From assembly GCF_019175385.1 (NCBI RefSeq), contig NC_083339.1:80496307-80560306 (forward strand): a stretch of 64,000 nucleotides of DNA, in the 5' to 3' direction. The stretch is from Lycium barbarum. Lineage: Eukaryota > Streptophyta > Magnoliopsida > Solanales > Solanaceae. The position numbers and the translations under genes are program-made. Below, piece after piece: positions 46,022 to 57,014 of this stretch; position 1 is the first letter of the stretch, and every line of letters begins with the position of its first letter. The notes beneath the pieces were generated by a model. That model was not told the origin of the DNA. It saw only the letters and a program-made list of their open reading frames with translations, and did not search any database.

Positions 46022-46296
46022 TGTCCCGACCCTTTTTATGAGGGACTCGGTAATTTAAAATCATAGCATCATAACATAAACATAGACGTGTCCCGGCCCT
46101 TTCCTGAGGGACTCGGTAATAAGGAATATGCCCTCCTGGCCACCATCATCTCCATATCATCATATCATCACATCATCACATCATCATATCATCATCATAT
46201 ATATATACATAACGTGTCCCGGCCCTCTAGTGAGGGGCTCGGCGATTAATATAATAAATGTGCGCACGAAAACGTACCCTGGCCCGGGACTCAGTG
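46022..46296. other. Hairpin array in LTR C
   Basis: Four stem-loops at 46022, 46089, 46214 and 46274. The pattern is ccgg-ccct-loop-aggg-ac-tcgg; the last is ctgg-ccc-ggg-ac-tcag. The array is repeated in the 5' LTR (about 54379-54653). Confidence 0.6.
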
Positions 46297-48392
46297 AAGG
46301 ATATAGCGGTAAGCACGAGCAGAATAATAAGCAACCACATATATGCAAATCATCTTTTTAGACTCAAGGGATAAGCAACTAACCCGCTCTAAGTGTCAAA
46401 ATAATGTTCACCTTCAGTTCATTTCAAGTCTCATAACAAACTATTACAAGAAACGTTTTAGACTTCATGTACATATGTCACTTTAATATGGTATAGCTTT
46501 TGGAAGTCAAGTATGTCTTTAGTTGTGCAATTCTTTAAGTATAGGAACTTTCATGCATCGCTCATTAGTCACTCATACTGTAGGTACATGACAATAACAT
46601 TAGTGAAATATAGATTCATAAGCCATACATGAACTAGAGAATAGAATTTACCCCAAAATTCATATCGTTTCATTCTTACGTCTAGGACATGCCAAAAGAA
46701 AGAAGGAATAGGCTTTACATACCTTTTGCGTTTAGTTGTATTCTAACTTGTACTTGCTGCCCAACAATACTTATCCTATATCAAGATGTGAAGAACTACA
46801 ATTAGTCTACAAGGGCATTCAACACGTATTGTGACATTCACAACTCCTTTCTAACAATTAAACGACGTTTCGTTCGCATTTAACCCAACTAGCGTTACAA
46901 GCTAACATGGCTAGTCGTTCTTTCATATATTGATCAAAACTTGTTTAAGCATGACTTAGGGAACTTGGGCAGTCCCTACACCACCCAAAATAGTCTCATA
47001 CACACGGCAACCCAACACACACATCATTTCCATTCTTACTTAGCAATTTTCCAGTTTTAACTTGCAACAACACAACACTTTTCATGACTTTACTTTCATG
47101 AAATCTTGGAACTGTTTTAGCATCATCTTCACTCTTACAACAGCCCACAATCAGTTCAGTTTTAACTTGAATCATGGCATTTTACATTCACTACACGTTT
47201 GCAACAAAAACCAACATTCAACACACACAATTTCACTTCTAATCCCTAAAACTGTCCACGGTTTTTGGACTGCCCCTACCCCTCAACATAATTCGTTTCT
47301 TGAACACCTTAATTTACATATTAAACATGCATACAATACACTACAATGTCCACAACAACAACAATCAAATTATAGCCCAAAACAGTCCATGAATTCGTCC
47401 AAAACAGCCCCCTACCCGGTTTCATCACAACTACTCCAACTTCATGATTTTCATTCGTTTATCCAACTACAATGCATTCAATTCATTTCCAATACATGTT
47501 CAACAAGATTAAGCATGACTTCATCAGAATCTTCAACACATGATTCATTTTAAATTCGAGCAAAAACAGTCCAATAGCCAACATGCAACATCACAACCAA
47601 ACTCCCACAATCTTTGTTCATTTACATATGTTGATACATATTCAATTCACTAACAATACATGCACAATGAAATCAGTCATAAACTCACCTCACACACGGC
47701 TCACTCTCTACTTCAACTACAACCACAATCCAACAACAACATGCATGAACTATACATTCAAATCATCATGCAACACAAGAAACAACAAACATTCTTACCT
47801 TTCAATCTTGTGCTTCACTTGGCCGAATTTCCAACTCTATTGAGTGCTTCACTTTCTTGTTTCTCTTCAACAACTAATACACTTTCTTACACACTAGATG
47901 AGGGATAGTTTTGATGGAGAAAAACTGGAATTTCTGGGCAGAATTTTGGACCTCACTCTCGGCTAGCTCTTGGCCGAGAGTTTCCCTCTCTCTCTCTAAG
48001 TGTTCTCTCACTTTGTAGTGTTGAAATGGTGTAATGTAGTGAGATATGAATCAGATTATTTTGTATATACACTCCCTCAATGCTTTGGACATGTGTATCA
48101 CACTAACTTGGGTCAATATTCTTTGACCAAGGCACTATAGTGCACGGCTAGCTATGTCCATTTAAATGGACTGATTTTTGGTCTTTCCAATCCCATTTAT
48201 TAATCCAATTATGGTTAGTTTAATCCCAATTTTCCATTACTAGTTTAATGCCACACGTGAATTGTGAATAAATTGTGACTCGACACGAAACCGGAAGTTA
48301 AAATCTCTACTTCATATCTTAAGATAGTCTTGCCTTTAACTTGTCGCGCTTATTTTAAAACGTCCCGACGTATGAAAATACGGGACATAACA

Positions 48393-48427
48393 TCCTCCCC
48401 CCCTTTAGAACATTCGTCCTCGAATGT
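48393..48427 (-). other. Element C polypurine tract and pre-PPT hairpin
   Basis: The minus strand reads hairpin acattcg-agga-cgaatgt (48427-48410, perfect 7-bp stem), then ctaaagggggggagga (48408-48393) abutting the LTR start TGTTATGTCCCG. Confidence 0.82.
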
Positions 48428-48514
48428 CGCTTTTATCCCGTTAGGTTCTATAAGGGTTTTGGGAAGGGTTTTCCTTATTGCTAACATATAAATTGAGCAG
48501 ATAATTTAACTCAA

Positions 48515-49063
48515 TCAAGTGAAGGAGTTTAATTTACCTGTAGATGTGGAAAACAAGTGAGGATATTTCTTTTTCATCTCCTCTTCAGCCTCCCAAGTCA
48601 TCTCCTCCCTATTATTGTTCTGCCACAACACTTTAACCGACGCCACATCTTTTGTTCGTAACCTCCTAATTTGTCGATCAAGTATGGCAATAGGTTGCTC
48701 TTCATATGATAGCTCCTCTGTTACCTGAATATCATCTGTAGGGAACACCCTGGAAGGATCGCCTATATACTTCCGAAGCATGGACACATGGAAGACCGGA
48801 TGTACTGCTGCCAAATCCGCTGGCAGGTCTAACTCGTAAGCAACTTGGCCTACCTTACGAATGACCTGATAAGGTCCAATGTACCTTGGGCTCAACTTCC
48901 CTTTCTTGCCGAACCTCATAACACCCTTCATGGGTGACACTTTCAAGAACACCCAATCGCCAACCTGAAATTCCAAGTGTCGACGTCGATTATCCGCATA
49001 CGCCTTCTGCCGACTCTGAGCTGCCAGTAATCTTTCCTGAATAAGTTTCACCTTATCGACAGC
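48515..49063 (-). pseudogene. Element C integrase C-terminus and chromodomain
   Basis: Continuation of the pol frame after TAG 49064-49066, same frame, to a stop at 48515. Counting from the internal Met at 49051: the GPY/F-like module at about 32-76 (DWVFLKVSPMKGVMRFGKKG, LSPRYIGPYQVI) and a chromodomain at about 119-167 (PIAILDRQIRRLRTKD, VLWQNNNREEMTWE) with W143 and W153 available for the aromatic cage. Chromodomains are thought to steer integration to marked heterochromatin, consistent with the nested setting. The stop separates this part from the integrase core, so the enzyme would be truncated. Confidence 0.9.
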
Positions 49064-51298
49064 CTACTGAACCATATCTGGGCCTATCAGCTTAGCCTCG
49101 ACCACATCAAACCAGCCTATAGGGGATCTGCATTTCCTGCCATACAGGGCTTCGTACGGCGCCATCTGAATGCTAGAGTGGTAACTGTTATTGTAAGCAA
49201 ACTCGATAAGCGGCAAGTGATCCTCCCAGCTGCCTTTGAAATCAATAACACAAGCTCTCAACATATCTTGTAGCGTCTGGATGGTACGCTCAGCCTGCCC
49301 GTCAATCTGAGGATGAAATGCGGTGCTGAGACTCACCTGTGTCCCCAATCCCTCCTGGAAGGATCTCCAGAAGTTAGCTGTAAACTGGGCCCCTCTATCT
49401 GAGATAATAGCTGTGGGAACTCCATGAAGTCTCACTATCTCCTTAAGATACAATCGGGCATAATCCTCAGCTGAGTACGTAGTCCTGACTGGAAGGAAGT
49501 GGGCTGATTTTGTCAGTCTATCAACAATAACCCAGACAGAGTCATTCTTCCGTGGAGTGCGAGGGAAACCTGTGACGAAGTCCATATTAATTACTTCCCA
49601 TTTCCAGGTTGGAATTTCCATCTCCTGCAATAGCACTCCGGGCTTCTGGTGCTCTATCTTGACCTGCTGACAATTTGGACACTGGGCCACAAATTCTGCT
49701 ATGTCCTTTTTCATGCCGTTCCACCAGTACAAACACCTAAGATCATGATACATTTTTGTCGATCCCGGGTGAATAGAATAACGAGCATAGTGTGCTTCCC
49801 CCATTACCTGCTGCCGCAACCCTGCAACCTCAGGTACACATAATCTGTCTCTGTATCGTAGTACTCCATCGGCTGACATCTTAAATGGGGTCTCGTCCTT
49901 CTGAAGTGCTGTATCTCTATAACGTACCAGAACAGGATCCTCATATTGCCGTCTCTTTACCTCTTCTACAATAGAGGACTCAGCAACACCTCGTACAATA
50001 ATGCTACCATTTTCAGAATCAGCCAAACGAACTCCAAGACTAGCTAGCTGATGAATCTCACGGACTATCTCTTTCTTTTCTGGTTGTACGCCTGCCAAAC
50101 AAGCCATAGATTTACGGCTGAGTGCATCTGCTACCACATTAGCCTTTCCTGGGTGATATAGAATATCAACATCATAATCCTTCAGCAACTCTAACCATCT
50201 CCTCTGTCGCAAATTCAGTTCCTTCTGCTTAAAAATATACTGGAGACTCTTATGATCTGTATAAATATCAACATGCACGCCATACAGATAATGTCTCCAT
50301 ATCTTCAAAGCATGTATCACTGCTGCCAACTCCAGGTCATGTGTAGGATAATTTCTCTCATGTTTCCTGAGTTGTCGGGAGGCATAGGCTATAACTCTGC
50401 CGTGCTGCATCAACACGCAACCCAACCCAACACCGGAAGCATCACAATAAACAACATAGCCATCTGGCCCCTCAGGAAGAGTTAGAACAGGAGTTGTAGT
50501 CAACTTATCTTTCAATAATTGAAAACTCCGTTCACAAGCATCGGTCCACTGGAATTTGGCTGCCTTCTGTGTTAGCCTTGTTAAAGGCGCTGAAATAGAG
50601 GCAAACTTTTCTACAAATCTCCTGTAATACCCTGCCAGCCCCAGAAAACTACGTACCTCAGTAGGCGTCGTAGGTCTAGGCCAAGTTTTGACGGCCTCAA
50701 TTTTCTGCGAATCTACCCGAATACCATCTGCTCCAACAATATGCCCCAGAAATGCTACAGAAGTCAACCAGAATTCACATTTAGAGAACTTAGCATATAA
50801 CTTCTGGAGCTGGAGTACCCTGAGTATTGTCCTCAAATGCTCTGCATGCTCTTCTTCCGATCGTGAATAGATCAGAATATCATCAATGAATACAATCACG
50901 AACAAGTCAAGGAATGGCTTAAACACCCTGTTCATCAAGTCCATGAACACTGCTGGAGCATTGGTCAGCCCAAAAGACATCACTCTAAACTCGTAATGTC
51001 CATATCGAGTCCTGAATGCAGTCTTCGGAATATCTGTCTCCCTTACCCGCACCTGGTGATAACCTGACCGCAAGTCTATCTTTGAGAAGCATTTAGCACC
51101 CTGCAACTGATCAAATAAATCATCAATCCTGGGGAGGGGATATCTGTTCTTTATCGTGATTTTGTTCAGCTGCCTATAATCAATGCACATTCGCAGCGAC
51201 CCATCTTTCTTCTGTACAAATAATACTGGTGCTCCCCAAGGTGATGTACTGGGCCTGATGAAACCCTTTTCCAGCAAATCTCTCAGTTGCTCCTTCAA
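49064..51298 (-). pseudogene. Element C reverse transcriptase, RNase H and integrase core (open, 744 codons)
   Basis: Long minus-strand frame. [25 protein letters not shown] (D75), SFGLTNAP and FIDD at 137-140. RNase H: D286 (YCDAS), E323, D348 and D391 (VVADALSR). Integrase: zinc site H503, H510, C540, C543; catalytic triad D593, D634, E670 with the expected 35-residue spacing. All catalytic residues are present. It would copy element RNA to DNA and insert it. It is cut off upstream by a 1-nt deletion near 51296 (shift from the protease frame) and downstream by TAG 49064-49066, where a glutamine codon is expected. Relation to Tekay/Del chromoviruses is by motif recognition. Confidence 0.93.
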
Positions 51299-52260
51299 TT
51301 CATCAACTCTGCAGGTGCCATTCTGTAAGGAGGAATAGATATAGGTTGAGTGTCTGGCAATACATCTATAGTGAACTCTATCTCACGTTCAGGAGGAAGG
51401 CCTGGAAGTTCATCTGGAAATACACCTGGAAATTCATTAACCACCGGGACAGATTGTAGAGTCGGTGATTCTGCTTTCAAGTCATGCACACGAACCAGGT
51501 GATAAATATAGCCTTTTCTAACCATCTTCCTTGCCTTGAGGTATGAAATAAACTTACCCCTAGGCGATGCTGTGTTCCCCCTCCACTCTATAATTGGTTC
51601 CCCTGGAAACTGAAACCGAACTAATTTTCCTCGGCAATCAACGTTAGCATAGCAGGAAGCTAACCAATCCATCCCCATAATAACAACGAACTCAGTCATA
51701 GCTAACTCTATCAAATCTGCTCTGGTACAGCGATTACATATGACTACCAAACAATCTTTATATACTAGCTCTGCCAAGACAAATTCCCCTACTGGTGTAG
51801 CTACCTCAAATGGTTCTATAGGTTCAGATTTTATCCCAATTTTACTAGCAACAAAAGGGGAAATATATGATAATGTGGAACCGGGGTCTATCAATGCATA
51901 TACATCTCGGGAGAAAATCGATAATGTACCTGTGACCACATTTGGCGACGCTTCCTGATCCTGTCTGCTGGCTAAAGCATATAAGCGGTTGGAAGGACCG
52001 CCAGGACTAGAAGCCCCTCCACGGCCTCTGTCACGGCCTGCTGGTGTCGGAATACCTTGCCCCATAGGGCGCATAGCAACGGAAGAAGAAGAAGAACCCG
52101 CAACTGATCCCGTAGGCTGAGCTGGCCCACCTGCCCCACCCCCAAATCGACATTCCCTCATAGTATGGCCCTGACGGCCGCAAGAAAAGCAAACACCAGT
52201 AATAAGACGGCATTCCCCTGGATGGTGTCTGCCACATCGAGGACATGGGGGTACAGGTGG
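51295..52260 (-). pseudogene. Element C zinc knuckles and aspartic protease
   Basis: In frame with gag after the TGA at 52261-52263. Two zinc knuckles lie at about 52245-52150: [12 protein letters not shown], then [15 protein letters not shown] Gly/Pro/Ser linker leads to retropepsin with the active site [14 protein letters not shown] (aspartate codon at 51888-51886), then [17 protein letters not shown], and a linker ending [11 protein letters not shown] before the frame closes at 51295. The nucleocapsid binds RNA and the protease processes the polyprotein. The catalytic residues are intact; only the flanking breaks disable it. Confidence 0.9.
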
Positions 52261-53397
52261 TCACATCTGGCCCGAATTCCTGTGCGTTTGGAACCCTGAA
52301 GTCATGGAGCTTTGACCAGCTCCCGAATACCCCGTGCTATCAAACCTTCTACCAGTAAATCGTGAAGGTGCACTCCGTGCCGGCTGGGAAGGATATCGAC
52401 TATACTGCTGTTGGGGCTGCCCGCCCCGAAAGTCACCAGAATGATACCCAGCTGATCTAGCTCTCTTATGTTGACCCCTGTCCTGCTCCCTATCAAATCG
52501 ACGCCCTCTCTGTCGACCCTCAACTCCCTGGGCATATGCCTGCACTCGAGCGATATTTATACCGGGCTGAGATGCCATTGCCATGCAGCTATCAATCAAA
52601 TAATTATCCAAGCCCATTACATAACGATGCACCCTATCTGTCATGTCAGCTACCATAGCGGGCGCGTACCTAGCCAGCGAATCAAACTCGATGCTATAGT
52701 CCCGAACACTTCTACCATTCTGCCTCAGGTGTATAAATCTGTCAACTCTGGCTCGCCTCATCTCTGGAGGCAGAAAATAACCAAGAAAAGCCTCTACGAA
52801 CTCGTCCCATACTGCTGGTGGAGCATCCTCACCCCTGGACAACTCCCAGGACTCATACCAATTAACTGCCACATCCCGCAACTGATAGGAAGCCAATTCG
52901 ATCGACTCAGTCTCGGAAGATTTAGTCACCCGCAACGTACGCAGCATCTGTCGAATAAACTCCTGTGGATCCTCTGCGGGCTTTGACCCATAGAACTCTG
53001 GGGGTTTACAAGTCAGAAAATCGCGAACCCTCAAACTGTCGCGTCTATCCGCATCATCACCTCCTAACCCACGTCTGCGAGCCTGTCCCGATACCAACCT
53101 AGTCAATAACTGTACTGCTTCACGCATAGCCCTATCCTCTGCCCCTGGCTGGGGAGCTGGAGGCTCGGTTGCTGGAGCCGCAGGAGCTGGTGGTAAGTCT
53201 GTCTCCTGACCTGCAGCTGCTGCTGCCCTAGGCTCCTCTGATAGTGATGGTGTAGCGGAGCTCGCTGACTGAATTCTAATCCCAGGCACATATTGGGAAT
53301 AAGCTCTAGTGACTCTCCGGGTCCCACTGGTCTCCCCAACTACCGCTTTGCCCTTCTGGGCGGCTGTCGCCTTCTTTGGAGGCATCGCTGAAAACAT
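52261..53397 (-). pseudogene. Element C gag capsid region
   Basis: 378 codons from 53397; the likely true start is the internal MPPKK at 53385, a common start in this clade. Basic Ala/Gly-rich N-terminus, Pro/Ala linker (about 65-90), then the retrotransposon gag core at about 125-275 (DFLTCKPPEFYGSKPAEDPQ, WDEFVEAFLGYFLPPEMRRA, FIHLRQNGRSVRDYSIEFDS), then an Arg/Gln/Ser-rich region. It ends at TGA 52261-52263 where an arginine CGA is plausible. The zinc knuckles lie just behind the stop. Read through, gag-protease would be one frame, as in autonomous relatives. Confidence 0.9.
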
Positions 53398-53591
53398 AGC
53401 AATCTGTTAGGGAAAAATTTATCCTGATAATACAGCTCTATCGCACGATCTAGAATGAGAAGAAAAGATGACATCCTAAATGTCCTGTAGCTTCCTGTTT
53501 ATAAACGTGGTGCACAACACATCGATAAACAAGACTCTACTAGACACAGTCTGTGGACACTCCGAGGATTTAACCGCTCTGATACCACTTT
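53398..53591 (-). promoter_or_regulatory. Element C leader with PBS and conserved hairpin
   Basis: The minus strand reads TGGTATCAGAGC (53587-53576; tRNA-iMet type), 4 bp from the 5' LTR. Next come GTGTCTAGTAGAGTC and a 10-bp stem (53534-53525 with 53502-53493, one G-U pair), and then the near-palindrome gatcgtgcgatagagc (53450-53435). The last two are shared with element B. Confidence 0.8.
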
Positions 53592-56500
53592 TGTCACGAC
53601 CCAACCCCGTAGGCCGTGACTTGTGCCCGAATTGGACACTCATATTTATCTGTTAACTCTAATAATTTATAATTAGCATGTCATGATCTCATTTGTATGT
53701 AAGAAGATAGTGAGTTATTTAGATTTGTCAAGTTCTGTATGCCTTAGTCATCCATCTCCCTAGGAGTTGCACTTATCAAACAACCACATTTATATATATT
53801 CCTAAGCAAGCCGACAAGGCTGCCACGATATACAAAATACCAAACATACACACCTATGCAAGCCGACAAGGCTGCCATTACGACTGGGTACGCCCCAAAC
53901 TTAAGTCAAAACATAAAACGCATCAACAACTGTAAATAGACCCACACCGATGTCCACAGACTTCTAAGAGTAACGACCGTATTATGTGGCGGGACAGGGC
54001 CCCGCCGTACCCAAATAAACACATACGGACACAACATAAGGAGGTTATACCACAAGCTAGCTCCGGAACAAAGGAGCAGCCCAAAATAGCTGAAGGATGA
54101 TCTAAGCTAGCGGATCTCCAAAGCGAGCGTCTGTACCTGCGGGCATGAACGCAGCCCCCCGAAGGAAGGGGGTCAGTACAGAATATGTACTGAATATGTA
54201 AAGCTTGAAACATAGTATAGACTTATATTGAGACACGGTACATAGGATGCATTTCAACAACAGAATTTCATAAAACTTGCCTTTGAACATATTTCATCTG
54301 TATCATTCTCATATCATTGCTATTATAGAGTTTTGTAGTCAAAGCTGCATAATCATTCTGTATAAAACATACATGACGTGTCCCGGCCCTTTTTATGAGG
54401 GACTCGGTAATTTAAAATCATAGCATCACAACATAAACATAGACGTGTCCCGGCCCTTTCCTGAGGGACTCGGTAATAAGGAATATGCCCTCCTGGCCAC
54501 CATCATCTCCATATCATCATATCATCACATCATCACATCATCATATCATCATCATATATATATACATAACGTGTCCCGGCCCTCTAGTGAGGGGCTCGGT
54601 GATTAATATAATAAATGTGCGCACGAAAACGTACCCTGGCCCGGGACTCAGTGAAGGATATAGCGGTAAGCACGAGCAGAATAATAAGCAACCACATATA
54701 TGCAAATCATCTTTTTAGACTCAAGGGATAAGCAACTAACCCGCTCTAAGTGTCAAAATAATGTTCACCTTCAGTTCATTTCAAGTCTCATAACAAACTA
54801 TTACAAGAAACGTTTTAGACTTCATGTACATATGTCACTTTAATATGGTATAGCTTTTGGAAGTCAAGTATGTCTTTAGTTGTGCAATTCTTTAAGTATA
54901 GGAACTTTCATGCATCGTTCATTAGTCACTCATACTGTAGGTACATGACAATAACATTAGTGAAATATAGATTCATAAGCCATACATGAACTAGAGAATA
55001 GAATTTACCCCAAAATTCATATCGTTTCATTCTTACGTCTAGGACATGCCAAAAGAAAGAAGGAATAGGCTTTACATACCTTTTGCGTTTAGTTGTATTC
55101 TAACTTGTACTTGCTGCCCAACAATACTTATCCCATATCAAGATGTGAAGAACTACAATTAGTCTACAAGGGCATTCAACACGTATTGTGACATTCACAA
55201 CTCCTTTCTAACAATTAAACGACGTTTCGTTCGCATTTAACCCAACTAGCGTTACAAGCTAACATGGCTAGTCGTTCTTTCATATATTGATCAAAACTTG
55301 TTTAAGCATGACTTAGGGAACTTGGGCAGTCCCTACACCACCCAAAATAGTCTCATACACACGGCAACCCAACACACACATCATTTCCATTCTTACTTAG
55401 ATATTTTCCAGTTTTAACTTGCAACAACACAACACTTTTCATGACTTTACTTTCATGAAATCTTGGAACTGTTTTAGCATCATCTTCACTCTTACAACAG
55501 CCCACAATCAGTTCAGTTTTAACTTGAATCATGGCATTTTACATTCACTACACGTTTGCAACAAAAACCAACATTCAACACACACAATTTCACTTCTAAT
55601 CCCTAAAACTGTCCAAGGTTTTTGGACTGCCCCTACCCCTCAACATAATTCGTTTCTTGAACACCTTAATTTACATATTCAACATGCATACAATACACTA
55701 CAATGTCCACAACAACAACAATCAAATTATAGCCCAAAACAGTCCATGAATTCGTCCAAAACAGCCCCCTACCCGGTTTCATCACAACTACTCCAACTTC
55801 ATGATTTTCATTCGTTTATCCAACTACAATGCATTCAATTCATTTCCAATACATGTTCAACAAGATTAAGCATGACTTCATCAGAATCTTCAACACATGA
55901 TTCATTTTAAATTCGAGCAAAAACAGTCCAATAGCCAACATGCAACATCACAACCAAACTCCCACAATCTTTGTTCATTTACATATGTTGATACATATTC
56001 AATTCACTAACAATACATGCACAATGAAATCAGTCATAAACTCACCTCACACACGGCTCACTCTCTACTTCAACTACAACCACAATCCAACAACAACATG
56101 CATGAACTATACATTCAAATCATCATGCAACACAAGAAACAACAAACATTCTTACCTTTCAATCTTGTGCTTCACTTGGCCGAATTTCCAACTCTATTGA
56201 GTGCTTCACTTTCTTGTTTCTCTTCAACAACTAATACATTTTCTTACACACTAGATGAGGGATAGTTTTGATGGAGAAAAACTGGAATTTCTGGGCAGAT
56301 TTTTGGACCTCACTCTCGGCTAGCTCTTGGCCGAGAGTTTCCCTCTCTCTCTCTAAGTGTTCTCTCACTTTGTAGTGTTGAAATGGTGTAATGTAGTGAG
56401 ATATGAATCAGATTATTTTGTATATACACTCCCTCAATGCTTTGGACATGTGTATCACACTAACTTGGGTCAATATTCTTTGACCAAGGCACTATAGTGC

Positions 56501-56749
56501 ACGGCTAGCTATGTCCATTTAAATGGACTGATTTTTGGTCTTTCCAATCCCATTTATTAATCCAATTATGGTTAGTTTAATCCCAATTTTCCATTACTAG
56601 TTTAATGCCACACGTGAATTGTGAATAAATTGTGACTCGACACGAAACCGGAAGTTAAAATCTCTACTTCATATCTTAAGATAGTCTTGCCTTTAACTTG
56701 TCGCGCTTATTTTAAAACGTCCCGAGGTATGAAAATACGGGACATAACA
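53592..56749 (-). repeat. Element C 5' LTR (3158 bp)
   Basis: Starts TGTCACGACCC next to the PBS spacer and ends GGGACATAACA, then tggggcc. TATA-like TATATACA on the minus strand at 56426-56419. The conserved hairpin block is at 54136-54204. About 20 substitutions and no length change against the 3' LTR. Confidence 0.93.
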
Positions 56750-56754
56750 TGGGG

Positions 56755-57014
56755 CCTTCTTAGCACCCTCACTGTCTGAAGCTGATCTCTTCATCTCCCG
56801 TCAGTCTGCACTTACCTGCAGGAAAAAGGATCAAAAGAAATCTTCCCTACACTCTGGCTCTATCGCACGATCTAAGATAGAAGGAAGGTCAATGATTCCT
56901 AAATGCCCTGCAGCCTCCTGTTTATAAGTGTGGCCGGCTTCACACCCATAAACAGGACTCTACCAGACATGGTCTATAGACAATCCCTAGGATGAACTGC
57001 TCTGAAACCACTTT
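56755..57014 (-). promoter_or_regulatory. Element B leader with PBS and conserved hairpin
   Basis: The minus strand reads TGGTTTCAGAGC (57010-56999; one mismatch to the tRNA-iMet PBS), 4 bp from the LTR. A perfect 10-bp stem tcctgtttat/ataaacagga follows (56957-56948 with 56925-56916), then gatcgtgcgatagagc (56872-56857). A CAG|GTAAGT splice-donor-like site lies near 56817. ATG of the short N-terminal frame is at 56794. Confidence 0.75.

Larger units (their letters stand above)
45235..48392 (-). repeat. Element C 3' LTR (3158 bp)
   Basis: Same length as the 5' LTR. It contains the conserved hairpin block (45779-45847), a hairpin array (46022-46296), a CT tract (about 47985-47998) and a TATA-like box on the minus strand (TATATACA, 48069-48062). 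Reading frames within it (for example 47062-47553) are repeated in the other LTR, have low-complexity composition and are not considered genes. Confidence 0.92.
45235..56749 (-). mobile_element. Element C: nearly complete Tekay-type Ty3/gypsy chromovirus
   Basis: 11,515 bp: two 3158-bp LTRs, PBS, leader, gag, protease, RT, RNase H, integrase, chromodomain, pre-PPT hairpin and polypurine tract, with a perfect duplication TGGGG (45230-45234, 56750-56754). LTR ends are TGTCACGACCC / GGGACATAACA. By hand comparison the LTRs differ at about 20 sites (0.6%), so it is the youngest element here. It is inserted in the internal region of B. The coding region has two in-frame stops and one frameshift. 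Confidence 0.93.

Noticed and set aside
47062..47843. Plus-strand frames of 163 and 86 codons, repeated at 55419-56200
   Set aside because: They lie in both LTRs of element C, antisense to the element, with low-complexity Asn/Thr/His/Ser composition; their conservation is explained by the recent LTR duplication.
49649..52986. Plus-strand frames of 60-172 codons opposite element C pol and gag
   Set aside because: Antisense shadows of well-identified gag-pol sequence.
56800..56835. Polypyrimidine-CAG followed by GTAAGT in the leader of B as an intron boundary
   Set aside because: A donor and an acceptor meet at one point but no partner sites could be supported; noted only in the leader entry.
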